A stretch of 64,000 nt of DNA from Hyphomicrobium zavarzinii ATCC 27496 (GTDB taxonomy: Bacteria > Pseudomonadota > Alphaproteobacteria > Rhizobiales > Hyphomicrobiaceae). Position numbers and translations under genes: made by a program. This document shows positions 53,447 through 63,124 of the stretch, piece by piece. Within the stretch, counting starts at the first letter, position 1; each line of letters opens with the position of its first letter. A model generated the notes under the pieces. That model saw nothing but the letters and a program-made list of their open reading frames with translations, was not told the DNA's origin and ran no database searches. The stretch covers positions 310,001-374,000 of the forward strand of contig NZ_KB911256.1 in NCBI RefSeq assembly GCF_000383415.1, written 5' to 3'.

Positions 53447-54745
53447 CTATTTTGCCTCTTCCACCTTATCCGGATTGTCGAGGCTGTCGGAGCCCTCGAA
53501 CTTGATATCCTTCAGATCGAGGGCCGCAATCGCACGCTCGAACTCCTTCGCCTGCGCGATCAGCGCATCAATGGCAGCCTGCACGGTCGCGTTCCCCTCT
53601 GCATTGTCGAGGCCGATCATCTGGTCGTAAGCCTCGACCTTCTTAGCGCGATCCACGAGCGCCGTCATCTTCGCCAGCGTCTTGTCGAGCGCGGCGCGGA
53701 CCTGCTTGTCCGTCTCGGGCGATTTGGCCTTGACCAGATCGGAGACGCTGGGGCCGGAAACAACGCTTCCGTCGGTGCGCGTGTAGCTCGCGAGATAGAC
53801 ATTCCTGATGCCCAACGCGTCGCCGTAGTGAGACGCGTGCGTATTGTCCGAGAAGCAATCATGCTCCTCTTCCGGGTCGTGGATCATGAGGCCGAGCTTC
53901 ATGCGCTCGCCCGCCAGCTCGCCGTACGAAAGGCTGCCGAGGCCGGTAAAGACGGCGGTGAGGCCCTGCTTCTCGTTCTCGGTGGCGAACTTGCGCGCGT
54001 CCCCGTTGGGAGCCCACTGCTTGGCCATCCACTCCAGGTCCTCGACCAGCATGTCGGTGACGGTCGAGAGATAGGCCGCGCGCCGGTCGCAGTTGCCACC
54101 GGTGCAGGCCTTGAGATCATAGTCCGTGGCCGGACGCTTGCCTGCGCCCGCTTCCGTGCCGTTGAGATCCTGGCCCCAGAGCAGGAATTCGACGGCGTGA
54201 TAGCCGCTCGCCACGTTGGCTTCCACGCCACCCGCCTCGTGCAGCGTTTCGCGAATGAGCTCCGGCGTGATCTTGGTCGTGTCCACCGTCTTGCCAGCGA
54301 TCTTGAGCGAGGTGTTCGCGATCACGTCGGCGGCGTAGAATTCGTTCTCCGGGTTCTCGCTACCATAGGATTCAGCGACGTAGTCGATGAGGCCTTCGTC
54401 GAGCGGCCAGGAATTCACCTTGCCCTCCCAGTCGTCCACGATCGGGTTGCCGAAGCGGAAGGCTTCCGTTTGCATGTAGGGAACACGCGCGGCGACCCAC
54501 GAAGCGCGCGCTGCGGCCAGCGTCTCTTCGGTCGGGGCCTTGATCAGGGCATCGACGGAGGTCTTGAGCTGACGCGCTGCCTTTAGGCTGTCCTCGTATC
54601 CGGCCTGGGCGATGTTGGCATACGTCGTCAGCACGTCCTTAACGGCAGGCGCATCGGCGCGGGATGGCAGCGGAAACAGCGCAAGGGACGCTGTCGCGGC
54701 GGCAAAAAGCGGCAAAAAGCGCGCGGTGCGGATCACGTGGGACAA
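53447..54745 (-). CDS. Imelysin-family periplasmic iron-uptake protein, copy 1 (IrpA-like)
   Basis: 432 residues. I choose the TTG at 54745 because a perfect AGGAGG lies six bases upstream; a frame to 54778 lacks one. The signal peptide ends PSRADA. The imelysin signature GxHxxE is present as SGYHAVEFLLWGQD, with QTEAFRFGNP and GLMIHDPEEEHDCFSDNTHA. Family members bind iron at the cell surface or periplasm and cluster with di-heme oxidoreductases. Divergent from the Rrf2 regulator, with an Irr-box-like site between the two genes. Confidence 0.92.
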   Translation of the reverse strand: MSHVIRTARFLPLFAAATASLALFPLPSRADAPAVKDVLTTYANIAQAGYEDSLKAARQLKTSVDALIKAPTEETLAAARASWVAARVPYMQTEAFRFGNPIVDDWEGKVNSWPLDEGLIDYVAESYGSENPENEFYAADVIANTSLKIAGKTVDTTKITPELIRETLHEAGGVEANVASGYHAVEFLLWGQDLNGTEAGAGKRPATDYDLKACTGGNCDRRAAYLSTVTDMLVEDLEWMAKQWAPNGDARKFATENEKQGLTAVFTGLGSLSYGELAGERMKLGLMIHDPEEEHDCFSDNTHASHYGDALGIRNVYLASYTRTDGSVVSGPSVSDLVKAKSPETDKQVRAALDKTLAKMTALVDRAKKVEAYDQMIGLDNAEGNATVQAAIDALIAQAKEFERAIAALDLKDIKFEGSDSLDNPDKVEEAK

Positions 54746-54908
54746 GAAGTGCCTCCTAAGGTTGGCAAGCCACCTCAAACCGACTAGGCTTATTGACGCA
54801 AACAGTCAAGAATACGTAAGGAAACTATCATAAGTAGATCGTTGCGTGTGGGGCCGCCGCAAGATTGTTTCCGATTTGGATCAGATTTCCGTTTGATATG
54901 CGTAGTAG

Positions 54909-54925
54909 TTTGGAATTAGTCTAGA
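54909..54925. promoter_or_regulatory. Irr (iron control element) box-like site
   Basis: TTTGGAATTAGTCTAGA, two mismatches from the TTTRGAAYNRTTCYAAA consensus bound by Irr. It lies 164 bases from the imelysin start and 71 bases from the Rrf2 start. Confidence 0.45.
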
Positions 54926-54995
54926 TTGAGTTTAGGATACCAACTGAACCGAGTCCCCGGTGGGGTGGGTCGCGGGCGGAGAAACTGGACAGACA

Positions 54996-55505
54996 ATGCG
55001 CCTCAGCAAAACAACCAACTACGCGATTCGGATTCTACTCGATTGTGCCGTTGCCCAGCCGAACCTCGTGAAAGTCGCGGAAATTTCCGAGCGGCGTGAC
55101 ATCACGCTCCAGAACACCTTCAAGATCGTACATCTCCTATCTCGCGCGGGATTTATTCAGGCAGTTCGCGGGAGACATGGTGGTGTGCGATTGGCACGTC
55201 CGGCATCGGAGATCCGGATCGGTGATGTGGTCCGCGCGATGGAGATCCTCAATCTCGAGATCGAGAACGACGAGAGTGAGCGGAGCGGCACACAGGGCCA
55301 GCTCGCAGCGCTCGACGAGCTGTTCGACAACGCGCTCGGCGCTTTTATCAGCGTACTGGACGAGCACACCCTGGAGCAGATGATCAAGGTTCAGCGGAAA
55401 GAGGCGGCCCCTGGGCGCGCGAAGCCGAAGCTTCCCCGTCGCACCACCAAGCCTGCGACCATCGCGGGCAGCGCGGCGCGCCGCCAGCATCCCGGCCACG
55501 GCTGA
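54996..55505 (+). CDS. Rrf2-family transcription regulator lacking cluster cysteines
   Basis: 169 residues from the ATG at 54996 (MRLSKTTNYAIRILLDCAVA). The winged helix contains LLSRAGFIQAVRGRHGGVRL and ARPASEIRIGDVVRAMEI, close to RirA and NsrR. Where RirA and IscR carry three cysteines for an iron-sulfur cluster (around residues 90-110), this protein has ENDESERSGTQGQLAALDEL with none; its only Cys is at residue 16. The C-terminus is a basic tail (KLPRRTTKPATIAGS). It may sense something else or need a partner. Divergent from the imelysin gene, next to an Irr-box-like site. Confidence 0.85.
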   Translation: MRLSKTTNYAIRILLDCAVAQPNLVKVAEISERRDITLQNTFKIVHLLSRAGFIQAVRGRHGGVRLARPASEIRIGDVVRAMEILNLEIENDESERSGTQGQLAALDELFDNALGAFISVLDEHTLEQMIKVQRKEAAPGRAKPKLPRRTTKPATIAGSAARRQHPGHG

Positions 55506-55525
55506 CCCTCCGACAGTTTGTCTAC

Positions 55526-55542
55526 TTTGGAACTCTTCAAAA
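55526..55542 (+). promoter_or_regulatory. Irr box-like site, upstream member of a pair
   Basis: TTTGGAACTCTTCAAAA, two mismatches from the Irr consensus TTTRGAAYNRTTCYAAA; it lies upstream of the Cys-patterned protein and Bfd-like genes. Confidence 0.55.
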
Positions 55543-55547
55543 CAAAG

Positions 55548-55564
55548 TTTTGAATGATTCCAGT
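55548..55564 (+). promoter_or_regulatory. Irr box-like site, second member of a pair
   Basis: TTTTGAATGATTCCAGT keeps GAAT and ATTC arms around the same centre spacing. It starts 22 bases after the first site, two helical turns, so the two could be bound on the same DNA face. Confidence 0.4.
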
Positions 55565-55836
55565 CATGTAATGTGTCATCAGCACACTTGACTCGATCGG
55601 CCGAAAGAGGTTGCTTAGGCGCAAGGTTGCGACTGAGCAGCCAACTTAAGATGTCCTTTTCGGGGCCTTGAACCCCGACAATAGGAAGGTCCGATCGATG
55701 GTTTTCGAACCTCGCCCGCAATGGGTGGTGTGCGCCTGCGCTATGCACGCGCCAGTGACGCGGCAGCTAACAAGCTCGCACAGTTCACGTTTCTCGATCA
55801 GCGCCGTGATTTCGGCCTCCGCAGGGGAGGGCTGTC

Positions 55837-56364
55837 ATGAAGCGCACTAATCTCAATCTCCGCCGCCTTCCTGTTACGACGCCCGTTCCGCACACCCTCG
55901 CCGGTGAGCGCGGCGCCGAGCGTTTGATCGGCCTCGGCTTCCGCTATTGGGTGGCGGGCTACAAATCCGGCGACATCGATCGCTGGGAGGAAGCCTGGCG
56001 CATCTACGCCAAGGCGCTGGGGCCGAACGCAGCCCGCACGGCTGTTTCCGAATTGTCGGCCTGGGTGCGCGCGGTGAGCGCGGCAGCCCGCCGCGAGATC
56101 GAGGTGTGCTCGGGGGACTGCGCGGGCTTCTGCCGCGACGAGTGCCTCGCGGTCTCCATGATCGCCGCCTGCCAGCACAACACCTGCCCGGCCATGCGCG
56201 CGTGCGCCTTCGCTCTCATCGAAAGCTCGCTGATCGACGAGGTCGTCCATCACGCCGAGAGCTTCGCGGTCACCATGCGCGGGCTCGATCAGGTGCTGTC
56301 TCCGGGCCTGATCGTGAACGCAGCGGCATATGCGTCGGCGTCCCACGCCGCGCCGAGACAATAA
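55837..56364 (+). CDS. Cys-patterned helical protein beside the Bfd-like gene, possible metal binder
   Basis: 175 residues; GGGGAGGG lies just before the ATG. After a polar N-terminus the protein is alpha-helical. It has cysteines at 91, 95, 99 and 103 in a CxxxCxxxCxxxC pattern, then at 112, 117 and 123 (ECLAVSMIAACQHNTCPAM). Cysteines every four residues on a helix recall the copper-storage Csp/DUF326 proteins, but there is no proof of relation. It is preceded by the tandem Irr-box-like sites and followed 18 bases later by the ferredoxin gene, so it probably takes part in iron or other metal handling. I do not recognise a characterised family. Confidence 0.65.
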   Translation: MKRTNLNLRRLPVTTPVPHTLAGERGAERLIGLGFRYWVAGYKSGDIDRWEEAWRIYAKALGPNAARTAVSELSAWVRAVSAAARREIEVCSGDCAGFCRDECLAVSMIAACQHNTCPAMRACAFALIESSLIDEVVHHAESFAVTMRGLDQVLSPGLIVNAAAYASASHAAPRQ

Positions 56365-56382
56365 GCAGGCAGGTATACGCTC

Positions 56383-56700
56383 ATGATCGTTTGTTCCTGC
56401 CAGCAAGTCTCCGACCACGACATCGAGCTTGCACTCCTGGATATCCTGAACCAGCCCGAAGCGCCGATCCCGACGCCCGGCGTCGTATACCGTTACATGC
56501 AGAAGCGTATGCAGTGCTGCGGGTGCGCTCCCCTGGCCGTGGACGTGATCTACGCCAAGGTCGAGAACCTGGAGCGCAGGGGGCTTGTCTGTCCCTACCG
56601 CAGCTTCTCCACGCGCGAGCGCCTGATGCGCATGCAGCAGCAGCGCCGCAGCCAGTTGACGCCCGCTCCCCTCGAGGAGGAGTTTGAATCCTGCGATTGA
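56383..56700 (+). CDS. Bacterioferritin-associated ferredoxin-like [2Fe-2S] protein
   Basis: 105 residues, longer than Bfd (about 64). The four ligands are in the Bfd order: CSC at residues 4-6 and CCGC near 45-48 (MIVCSCQQVSDHDIELALLD; MQKRMQCCGCAPLAVDVIYA). The C-terminal 50 residues (RRGLVCPYRSFSTRERLMRM) are an added helical tail. Bfd releases iron from bacterioferritin under iron need. The Irr-controlled position fits. Confidence 0.85.
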   Translation: MIVCSCQQVSDHDIELALLDILNQPEAPIPTPGVVYRYMQKRMQCCGCAPLAVDVIYAKVENLERRGLVCPYRSFSTRERLMRMQQQRRSQLTPAPLEEEFESCD

Positions 56701-56810
56701 GGCGCGGTACATCTTCCGCACCTCACGGGAACCGGACACGCGAGGCCCTTCCGCTCCCCAACGCTCCGGAATAAATATCGGGCGGCCTTTCGGCCCCGAG
56801 GAGCTGCTTC

Positions 56811-57929
56811 GTGATCTCTAACCGGTTGTTGAGAATGTCCCTGGCCGCGGCCATGGGAGCCTTTGTCGTAGGGCTAGCCGCGGCTCCAGCCGCAGCCCTC
56901 CCCATCCGCAAGAGCCACGCCACCATGGTGCTCGACGCGGTCGACCAGTTCATCGTGCCCCACATCCAGACCCTGACGCAGAAGACGGCGCGCATGAACG
57001 CCGCTCTTCAAGCTGTCTGCAAGGAGGGCGCCGACGACGCCACGCGCCGCGCGGCCGTTGCCTCCTTCGCCGACACGGTGCGCGCCTGGGGAAGCCTGGA
57101 CTTCATCCGGTTCGGGCCCGTCTCCCGCAATCACCGGCTCGAGCGTGTACTTTTCTGGCCGGACCCGCGTGCCACCACCTCCCGCCAGTTGAATGGCCTT
57201 CTCGCAGCGCGCAAGCCCGAGTTGCTCGAGGCGGGCGCTCTCGCCAAGCAGAGCGTCGCCGTGCAGGGGCTCACCGCGCTCGAGGTTCTTCTGTTCGACG
57301 AAAAGGCGCCGCTTGGCGCCTCGACGGAGGAAACCGCCCGGTACCGCTGCGCGCTGGCAAGCGCCATAGCGGCCAATATCGATACGGTCGCAAGCGAGAT
57401 CAGCACAGGCTGGACCGGTGAGGACAGTTTCCGCCTCAAGATCCTTACGCCAGGCTCGGACAATGCGCTCTATCAGGATGCGTCGGAGACGGTGCGCGAC
57501 GTGGTGAAGGCCATCGCGACTGGGCTCGATCTCTGCAAGAACCGCTTCGTCACGCCAGAGCTCACGGCCCTCGACGAAACGCCGCCGAAGCGCGTGCGCC
57601 TTCCCTTTGAGCGCGCGGAGCTGACGGGCGAGTTCCTCACCTCCTCGCTCGTCGCCTTGAGGGATCTGTTCGAGACGACCGGGCTTTCGGCATACGTTCC
57701 GGCCGACAAGCCATGGATGACGGACTTCCTGCCAAAGGCCTGGAAGAGCCTGCTCGCGGACGCCGCGCGGCTCGACAAGCTGCGGGCGACGGAGCGGGGA
57801 TCGGAAGCCCATCTTCACGCCTTGAGGAAGATGAGGTTCGATCTTTCCGGCATCCGCCTGATCATCGTGAAGGAGCTGGCGCCCAATGCTGAAATCGTAC
57901 TGGGGTTCAACGAACTCGATGGCGATTGA
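56811..57929 (+). CDS. Imelysin-family protein, copy 2
   Basis: 372 residues; GTG start with GAGGAG seven bases upstream. The signal peptide ends APAAALP. The helical imelysin fold reads HATMVLDAVDQFIVPHIQTL and QGLTALEVLLFDEKAP in the position of the GxHxxE motif (here QGLTALEVLL keeps the Glu but not the His). It overlaps the DUF1513 gene by 11 bases. This imelysin, DHOR and DUF1513 set is a recurrent iron cluster in Alphaproteobacteria. Confidence 0.88.
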   Translation: MISNRLLRMSLAAAMGAFVVGLAAAPAAALPIRKSHATMVLDAVDQFIVPHIQTLTQKTARMNAALQAVCKEGADDATRRAAVASFADTVRAWGSLDFIRFGPVSRNHRLERVLFWPDPRATTSRQLNGLLAARKPELLEAGALAKQSVAVQGLTALEVLLFDEKAPLGASTEETARYRCALASAIAANIDTVASEISTGWTGEDSFRLKILTPGSDNALYQDASETVRDVVKAIATGLDLCKNRFVTPELTALDETPPKRVRLPFERAELTGEFLTSSLVALRDLFETTGLSAYVPADKPWMTDFLPKAWKSLLADAARLDKLRATERGSEAHLHALRKMRFDLSGIRLIIVKELAPNAEIVLGFNELDGD

Positions 57930-59031
57930 CCGCCGCCATTTCCTGATCGGATCGTTGGTGGCGCTGGGCGCTGCTCGAAGCGCACTCGCGGCGGAAGGAT
58001 TGGCGGGCGCTGCCGCCACCGAAGCGGCTTACGCCTCCGCCGCGCGTCGTCCCGATGGCACCTACGCCGTGCTTCTCATCGCCGCCGACGGAAAAATCCT
58101 GCGAGAGATTCCTTTGTCGGCGCGTGGCCACGACGTCGCCATTGAGCACGCCTCGCGCCGCGCCGTCGTGTTCGGCCGCAGGCCCGGCTTTTTCGCGCTC
58201 GCCTTCGATCTGGACGGACGCCGCGAGCCCGAGGTATTCGCCCCGCCCGCCGACCGTCACTTCTACGGCCACGGTTTCTTCTCGCAGGACGGGCGCCTCC
58301 TCTACACGAGCGAACACAACGTCGAGAGCGGCGAAGGCGTGATCGGCATTTACGACACGTCGGGCGGATGGCGCCGGATCGGCGAGTTCCCGTCCTATGG
58401 CGTCGGCCCTCACGAGGCGATCATGCTCGCCGACGGCAAGACCATGGTCGTCGCCAACGGCGGTTTCGGCAGCGATCCCGCGACCGGCCGCGAGAGCATC
58501 GACCTTGCGGGCATGGAACCCAACATGGCCTTCGTCGATCTGGCGACCGGCTCTCTCAAGGCGAGCCACGGGTTGCCGCCCGAGATCAACATGCTGTCGG
58601 TGCGCCACCTCGCCGCCAACGCGAAGGGTGAAGTCTGGTTCGGCGGTCAATGGCAAGGCGGCCTGGAAGACAGCCCCGAGCTGATCGGCCGTGCGTCTCT
58701 CGACAAGTCCATCTCCATCATAGAGCCCGCCGACCCCATGGGCGTTTCGCTCAAGGGCTACATCGGCTCCGTCGCCATGAGCGCGGACGGGCGCTACCTC
58801 GCGGCATCCGCGCCGCGTGCCGGCCGCATCGTCTACGCCGACACCGAGACCGGGCGGATCGTGCACGAGGTCAAGATAGAGGATGGCTGCGGCATTGCGG
58901 AGAGCGGCGGCTCGGAGTTCGTCATGAGCTCCGGCCACGGCGTCGTCCGCTTCGAGCACGACGGCGCGCGCGCCCCGGATATGCTGAGCTTTACCGGGAC
59001 TGAGTTCGACAACCACCTGCGCCGCGTTTGA
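57919..59031 (+). CDS. DUF1513 family secreted beta-propeller-like protein
   Basis: 370 residues from the ATG at 57919 (MAIDRRHFLIGSLVALGAAR), a Tat-like signal with RRHF. The mature protein repeats short blade-like units (RHFYGHGFFSQDGRLLYTSE, SYGVGPHEAIMLADGKTMVV, VAMSADGRYLAASAPRAGRI), typical of DUF1513. Function unknown; its constant pairing with imelysins implies a role in iron uptake. It overlaps the imelysin gene, so the two are made together. Confidence 0.88.
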   Translation: MAIDRRHFLIGSLVALGAARSALAAEGLAGAAATEAAYASAARRPDGTYAVLLIAADGKILREIPLSARGHDVAIEHASRRAVVFGRRPGFFALAFDLDGRREPEVFAPPADRHFYGHGFFSQDGRLLYTSEHNVESGEGVIGIYDTSGGWRRIGEFPSYGVGPHEAIMLADGKTMVVANGGFGSDPATGRESIDLAGMEPNMAFVDLATGSLKASHGLPPEINMLSVRHLAANAKGEVWFGGQWQGGLEDSPELIGRASLDKSISIIEPADPMGVSLKGYIGSVAMSADGRYLAASAPRAGRIVYADTETGRIVHEVKIEDGCGIAESGGSEFVMSSGHGVVRFEHDGARAPDMLSFTGTEFDNHLRRV

Positions 59032-59087
59032 CGTGCCGCCCGGCGGACTCTAGAAGCATCGAGGTCTTCCGCTCCGGCAGAGACGAC

Positions 59088-60539
59088 ATGCTTCTATCCT
59101 CGCTTATGACAGCCGCCGGTATCACCGCCGCTCCTCCGGGCAGCGCAGGTATCGACGTGACCGGCATCACCGACGACAGCCGCAAAGCCGCGCCGGGAGT
59201 GCTGTTCGCAGCCCTCTCCGGCAGCAAGGCCGATGGCGCGAAATTCATCGCCGATGCGGCCGTCAAAGGCGCCGTCGCGGTTCTCGCGGCGGAGACGGCC
59301 AGCGTCCCGGACGGCCTCGCGATTCCCGTGCTTCGCGCGCCCGAGCCGCGCCGCGCGCTCGCGCTGATGGCCGCAGCGTTCTACGCACGCCAGCCCGAGG
59401 TGGCCGTCGCGGTCACCGGCACCAGCGGAAAGACCTCGGTCGCCGAGTTCACGCGTCAGCTTTTCGCGGCCGCTGGACGGCGTGCTGCCTCGCTCGGCAC
59501 CATCGGTCTCGTGAAACCGGATGGCGCGGTCTACGGCTCGCTCACGACCCCCGACCCGGTCACGCTGCACGAGACGCTCGCCGCTCTCGCGGCCGAAGGC
59601 ATCTCGCACCTCGCGTTCGAAGCCTCCTCTCATGGCCTCGACCAGTACCGTCTGGATGGCGTGAAGGTCTCGGCCGGGGCCTTCACCAACCTCGGTCGCG
59701 ATCACCTCGATTATCATCCGACGACCGAAGCGTATCTCGCGGCCAAGCTGCGCCTGTTCGAGGAGTTGCTGCCACCCGGCGCGCCCGCCGTCGTCAACGC
59801 CGATGGTGCACGCGCAGGCGACGTGGTGCGCGCGGCAGAAAAGCGGGGCCTCCGGCTCGTCACAGTCGGCGCAAAGGGCGAGACCGTGCGTCTCGAAAAG
59901 CTCGGCCGGGACGGCTTCGCCCAAACGCTCACCGTCCGGCACGCAGGCCGCACTTACGACGTGCACCTTCCGCTGATCGGCACCTATCAGGTGGAGAACG
60001 CTTTGGTGGCGGCAGGGCTCGCCATCGCGGTTGGAGAGGATCCCGCCGTCGTCATTCCCGCGCTCGAAGGGCTGAGCGGCGTCAAGGGCCGGCTCGAGAT
60101 CGTGGGCGAGAAGAACGGCGCGCTCGCCGTAGTCGACTACGCACACAAGCCGGAAGCGCTCGAAGCCGCTCTCGACGGCGTCCGTCCGTTCGTGACGGGA
60201 AAGCTCATCTGCGTGTTCGGCTGCGGTGGGGATCGCGATCGCGGCAAGCGTCCCATCATGGGTGCCATCTCGGCCGCCCGCGCCGACGTCACCATCGTGA
60301 CGGACGACAATCCGCGAACGGAGGAGCCGGCTGCGATCCGCGCCGAGATTCTGGCGGCCGCGCCGTCGGCGACGGAGGTTGGCGACCGCGCCGAGGCGAT
60401 CCGCACGGCTGTCCGCCTCATGCAACCTGGTGATGTGGTGCTGGTCGCCGGCAAAGGCCACGAAACCGGCCAGATCGTAGGCCAGACCGTCATTCCCTTC
60501 TCGGATCACGATTGCCTGCGCGCGGCCCTCGCCGATTGA
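59088..60539 (+). CDS. murE: UDP-N-acetylmuramoyl-tripeptide synthase MurE
   Basis: 483 residues from the ATG at 59088. N-terminal domain, central ATPase P-loop GTSGKTSVAEF, carbamylated-lysine region and C-terminal ligand domain. The DNPR motif (TDDNPRTEEP) shows it adds meso-diaminopimelate, not lysine. It is the first gene of a peptidoglycan precursor operon; the cell-division-linked mur genes upstream (ftsI) are outside this order because the iron cluster precedes it. Confidence 0.96.
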   Translation: MLLSSLMTAAGITAAPPGSAGIDVTGITDDSRKAAPGVLFAALSGSKADGAKFIADAAVKGAVAVLAAETASVPDGLAIPVLRAPEPRRALALMAAAFYARQPEVAVAVTGTSGKTSVAEFTRQLFAAAGRRAASLGTIGLVKPDGAVYGSLTTPDPVTLHETLAALAAEGISHLAFEASSHGLDQYRLDGVKVSAGAFTNLGRDHLDYHPTTEAYLAAKLRLFEELLPPGAPAVVNADGARAGDVVRAAEKRGLRLVTVGAKGETVRLEKLGRDGFAQTLTVRHAGRTYDVHLPLIGTYQVENALVAAGLAIAVGEDPAVVIPALEGLSGVKGRLEIVGEKNGALAVVDYAHKPEALEAALDGVRPFVTGKLICVFGCGGDRDRGKRPIMGAISAARADVTIVTDDNPRTEEPAAIRAEILAAAPSATEVGDRAEAIRTAVRLMQPGDVVLVAGKGHETGQIVGQTVIPFSDHDCLRAALAD

Positions 60540-60594
60540 TAACCTGCCGTCGCACAACAAGAAAGTCGTCCGGCCGGACGCACGGGACCCTTCG

Positions 60595-62004
60595 ATGTCA
60601 CTTCCTCTCTGGACCTTTGACGACCTAGTGCGCGCAACTGCCGGCCGGGCCGAGCGCGCGACCGGCGCTCCCATCACGGGCCTGTCGATCGATACGCGGA
60701 CGCTCGCGCCGGGGGATCTCTTCGTTGCGCTCAAGGATCAGCGCGACGGGCACGAGTTCGTGACGAAAGCCTTCGAGGCGGGGGCCGCAGCGGCCCTGGT
60801 GGCGGAGGCCTACGAGGAGCGCCCGGGAGACGGACCGCTGATCCGCGTGCGCGACACGGTGGCGGGGCTCGAAGCCATCGGCCGCGCAGCGCGTGCGCGT
60901 CTCGCGCCCGAGGCGCGCGTGATCGCCGTGACCGGCAGCGTCGGAAAGACCGGCACCAAGGATATGCTGCGCGCCTGCCTTTCGCGCATCGGCTCTACCC
61001 ACGCGGCCGATAAGTCCTTCAACAACCATTGGGGCGTGCCGCTCACCCTTGCGCGGATGCCGGCGTCCACGCGTTTCGGCGTGATCGAGATCGGCATGAA
61101 CCACGCAGGCGAGATCACGCCGCTGACGCGCCTCGCCCGCCCGCACATCGCCATCGTCACCACCGTCGAGCCCGTCCACCTCGCGCAGTTTCCGAGCGTG
61201 GAAGCCATTGCCGAGGCAAAAGCCGAGATCTTTCTGGGACTGGAGCCGGGCGGCGTTGCCATCATCAACCGCGACAACGCGCATTTCGAAACGCTGCGCC
61301 GTCACGCGGAGGCCGTCGGCGCGCGCATCGTGTCGTTCGGCCAGGACGCGCGCGCGGACGTGAGACCCAAGACGCTCGAAATCGCCTCCGACGGAACCTC
61401 GATCGAGATGGATGTCGCGGGTCGCACCATCCGGTTCCGGGTCGCAATTCCGGGAATTCATATTGCCCGCAATGCCTTGGCCGTCGTGGCAGCTATAGAG
61501 GCCGCGGGAGCGGACGTGGAGGAAGCGCTCCAAGCGCTGGCCGCCCTGCCGCCACCACCCGGCCGTGGCTCGCGGACGGAGCTTCCCTTCCGGGATGGCC
61601 GTATCCTGCTAATCGACGAGAGCTACAACGCAAATCCTGCTTCCATGCGGGCGGCGCTTGCCGTTCTCGGCACCGTGCCGCGTGGCGTTTTTCCGCGCCG
61701 CATCGCCGTGCTGGGCGACATGCTGGAGCTGGGCCCCGAGGAAAAAGCGCTCCACGCCGGGCTCAAGGAAGCAGTTGACGCCGCCGGTACGGATCTGGTT
61801 TTTGCCTGTGGGCCGAACATGGCGCATCTTTTCGCGGCCTTGGCACCGGAGAGGCAGGGGGCCTGGGCGCCGGAATCTGGCGAGCTCAGAGAACGGCTGA
61901 TCGCCGCGCTCGCTCCGGGAGACGTGATCATGATCAAGGGATCGAACGGCAGCCGCATGGGTCCGGTCGCGGACGCACTGGTGAAACTGTTGGGCACCAA
62001 ATAG
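60595..62004 (+). CDS. murF: UDP-N-acetylmuramoyl-tripeptide D-Ala-D-Ala ligase MurF
   Basis: 469 residues. P-loop [38 protein letters not shown] and [15 protein letters not shown] are MurF blocks. It attaches D-Ala-D-Ala to the UDP-MurNAc tripeptide in the cytosol. It starts 56 bases after murE, and 38 bases separate it from mraY. Confidence 0.96.
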   Translation: MSLPLWTFDDLVRATAGRAERATGAPITGLSIDTRTLAPGDLFVALKDQRDGHEFVTKAFEAGAAAALVAEAYEERPGDGPLIRVRDTVAGLEAIGRAARARLAPEARVIAVTGSVGKTGTKDMLRACLSRIGSTHAADKSFNNHWGVPLTLARMPASTRFGVIEIGMNHAGEITPLTRLARPHIAIVTTVEPVHLAQFPSVEAIAEAKAEIFLGLEPGGVAIINRDNAHFETLRRHAEAVGARIVSFGQDARADVRPKTLEIASDGTSIEMDVAGRTIRFRVAIPGIHIARNALAVVAAIEAAGADVEEALQALAALPPPPGRGSRTELPFRDGRILLIDESYNANPASMRAALAVLGTVPRGVFPRRIAVLGDMLELGPEEKALHAGLKEAVDAAGTDLVFACGPNMAHLFAALAPERQGAWAPESGELRERLIAALAPGDVIMIKGSNGSRMGPVADALVKLLGTK

Positions 62005-62041
62005 GTCTGTTCGGGGCTGGGAACGAGGGGGAAGGAAGACC

Positions 62042-63124
62042 ATGCTGTATGAGCTCGTAAGCTTCAGCGATCAGATCGGCATATTGAACGTCTTCCGCTA
62101 CATCACCTTCCGCACCGGCGGCGCCATTTTCACCGCGCTTCTCTTCGTTCTTCTCTTTGGCCCCGGCATTATCGATCTGCTCCGCCTGAAGCAGGGCAAG
62201 GGCCAGCCAATCCGCGAGGACGGCCCCAAGTCGCATTTCTCGAAGAAGGGTACGCCCACCATGGGCGGCCTCATGATCCTGGCTAGCGTCACCGTCGCGA
62301 CGCTTCTCTGGTCGGATCTCGCGAACGTCTACGTCTGGGTCGTGCTGCTGGTCACGCTCGCCTATGGCGGCATCGGCTTCTACGACGACTATCTCAAAGT
62401 CACAAAGCAGCAGCCGAGCGGCTTCGGCGGCTGGGCGCGCCTGGGTCTCGAGATCGCGGTCGCCGCGTTGGCGGTCTACATCATCATGGATCTCTCGACG
62501 GAGGAGCTGTCGGGCAAGCTCGCGCTCCCGTTCTTCAAGACGGCGCTCGTCGATCTCGGCGCGTTCTTCATCATCGTCGGCATGATCGTCATCGTCGGCG
62601 CGGGCAATGCGGTCAACCTGACGGACGGCCTCGACGGCCTCGCCATCGTGCCCGTCATGATCGCGGCGGCCACCTTCGGCCTCATCGCCTATCTCATCGG
62701 CAACGTGAAGTTCGCCTCCTACCTGCAGATCCACCACGTCGCGGGCACCGGCGAACTGGCCGTCATCTGCGGCGCCCTGATCGGCGCTGGTCTTGGCTTC
62801 CTCTGGTTCAACGCGCCACCCGCCATGATCTTCATGGGCGACACGGGATCGTTGGCGCTCGGCGGCGCGCTCGGCACCATCGCGGTCGCCACCAAGCACG
62901 AGGTCGTCCTCGCCATCGTCGGCGGCCTGTTCGTACTGGAGACGTTGTCCGTCATCATCCAGGTGACCTCGTACAAGCTTACCGGAAAACGCGTCTTCCG
63001 CATGGCCCCGCTGCATCACCACTACGAGCAGAAGGGCTGGCACGAGAGCACCGTCGTCGTCCGCTTCTGGATCATCGCCGTGATCCTGGCTCTGATCGGC
63101 CTCGCCACCCTGAAGCTGCGCTGA
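62042..63124 (+). CDS. mraY: Phospho-N-acetylmuramoyl-pentapeptide transferase MraY
   Basis: 360 residues with ten membrane helices. Catalytic blocks [21 protein letters not shown] (DGLDGLA) and the Mg-binding/His loop [12 protein letters not shown]. It transfers phospho-MurNAc-pentapeptide to undecaprenyl phosphate, forming lipid I at the inner membrane. Confidence 0.97.
   Translation: MLYELVSFSDQIGILNVFRYITFRTGGAIFTALLFVLLFGPGIIDLLRLKQGKGQPIREDGPKSHFSKKGTPTMGGLMILASVTVATLLWSDLANVYVWVVLLVTLAYGGIGFYDDYLKVTKQQPSGFGGWARLGLEIAVAALAVYIIMDLSTEELSGKLALPFFKTALVDLGAFFIIVGMIVIVGAGNAVNLTDGLDGLAIVPVMIAAATFGLIAYLIGNVKFASYLQIHHVAGTGELAVICGALIGAGLGFLWFNAPPAMIFMGDTGSLALGGALGTIAVATKHEVVLAIVGGLFVLETLSVIIQVTSYKLTGKRVFRMAPLHHHYEQKGWHESTVVVRFWIIAVILALIGLATLKLR

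Noticed and set aside
55721-55840. 39-codon frame overlapping the next ATG (ATGA), considered as a hemP-like gene
   Set aside because: No ribosome site and no resemblance to HemP; the overlap could be chance.
59094-60734. A 546-codon frame antisense to murE and murF
   Set aside because: murE and murF are unmistakable on the plus strand; the antisense frame has no ribosome site or domain.
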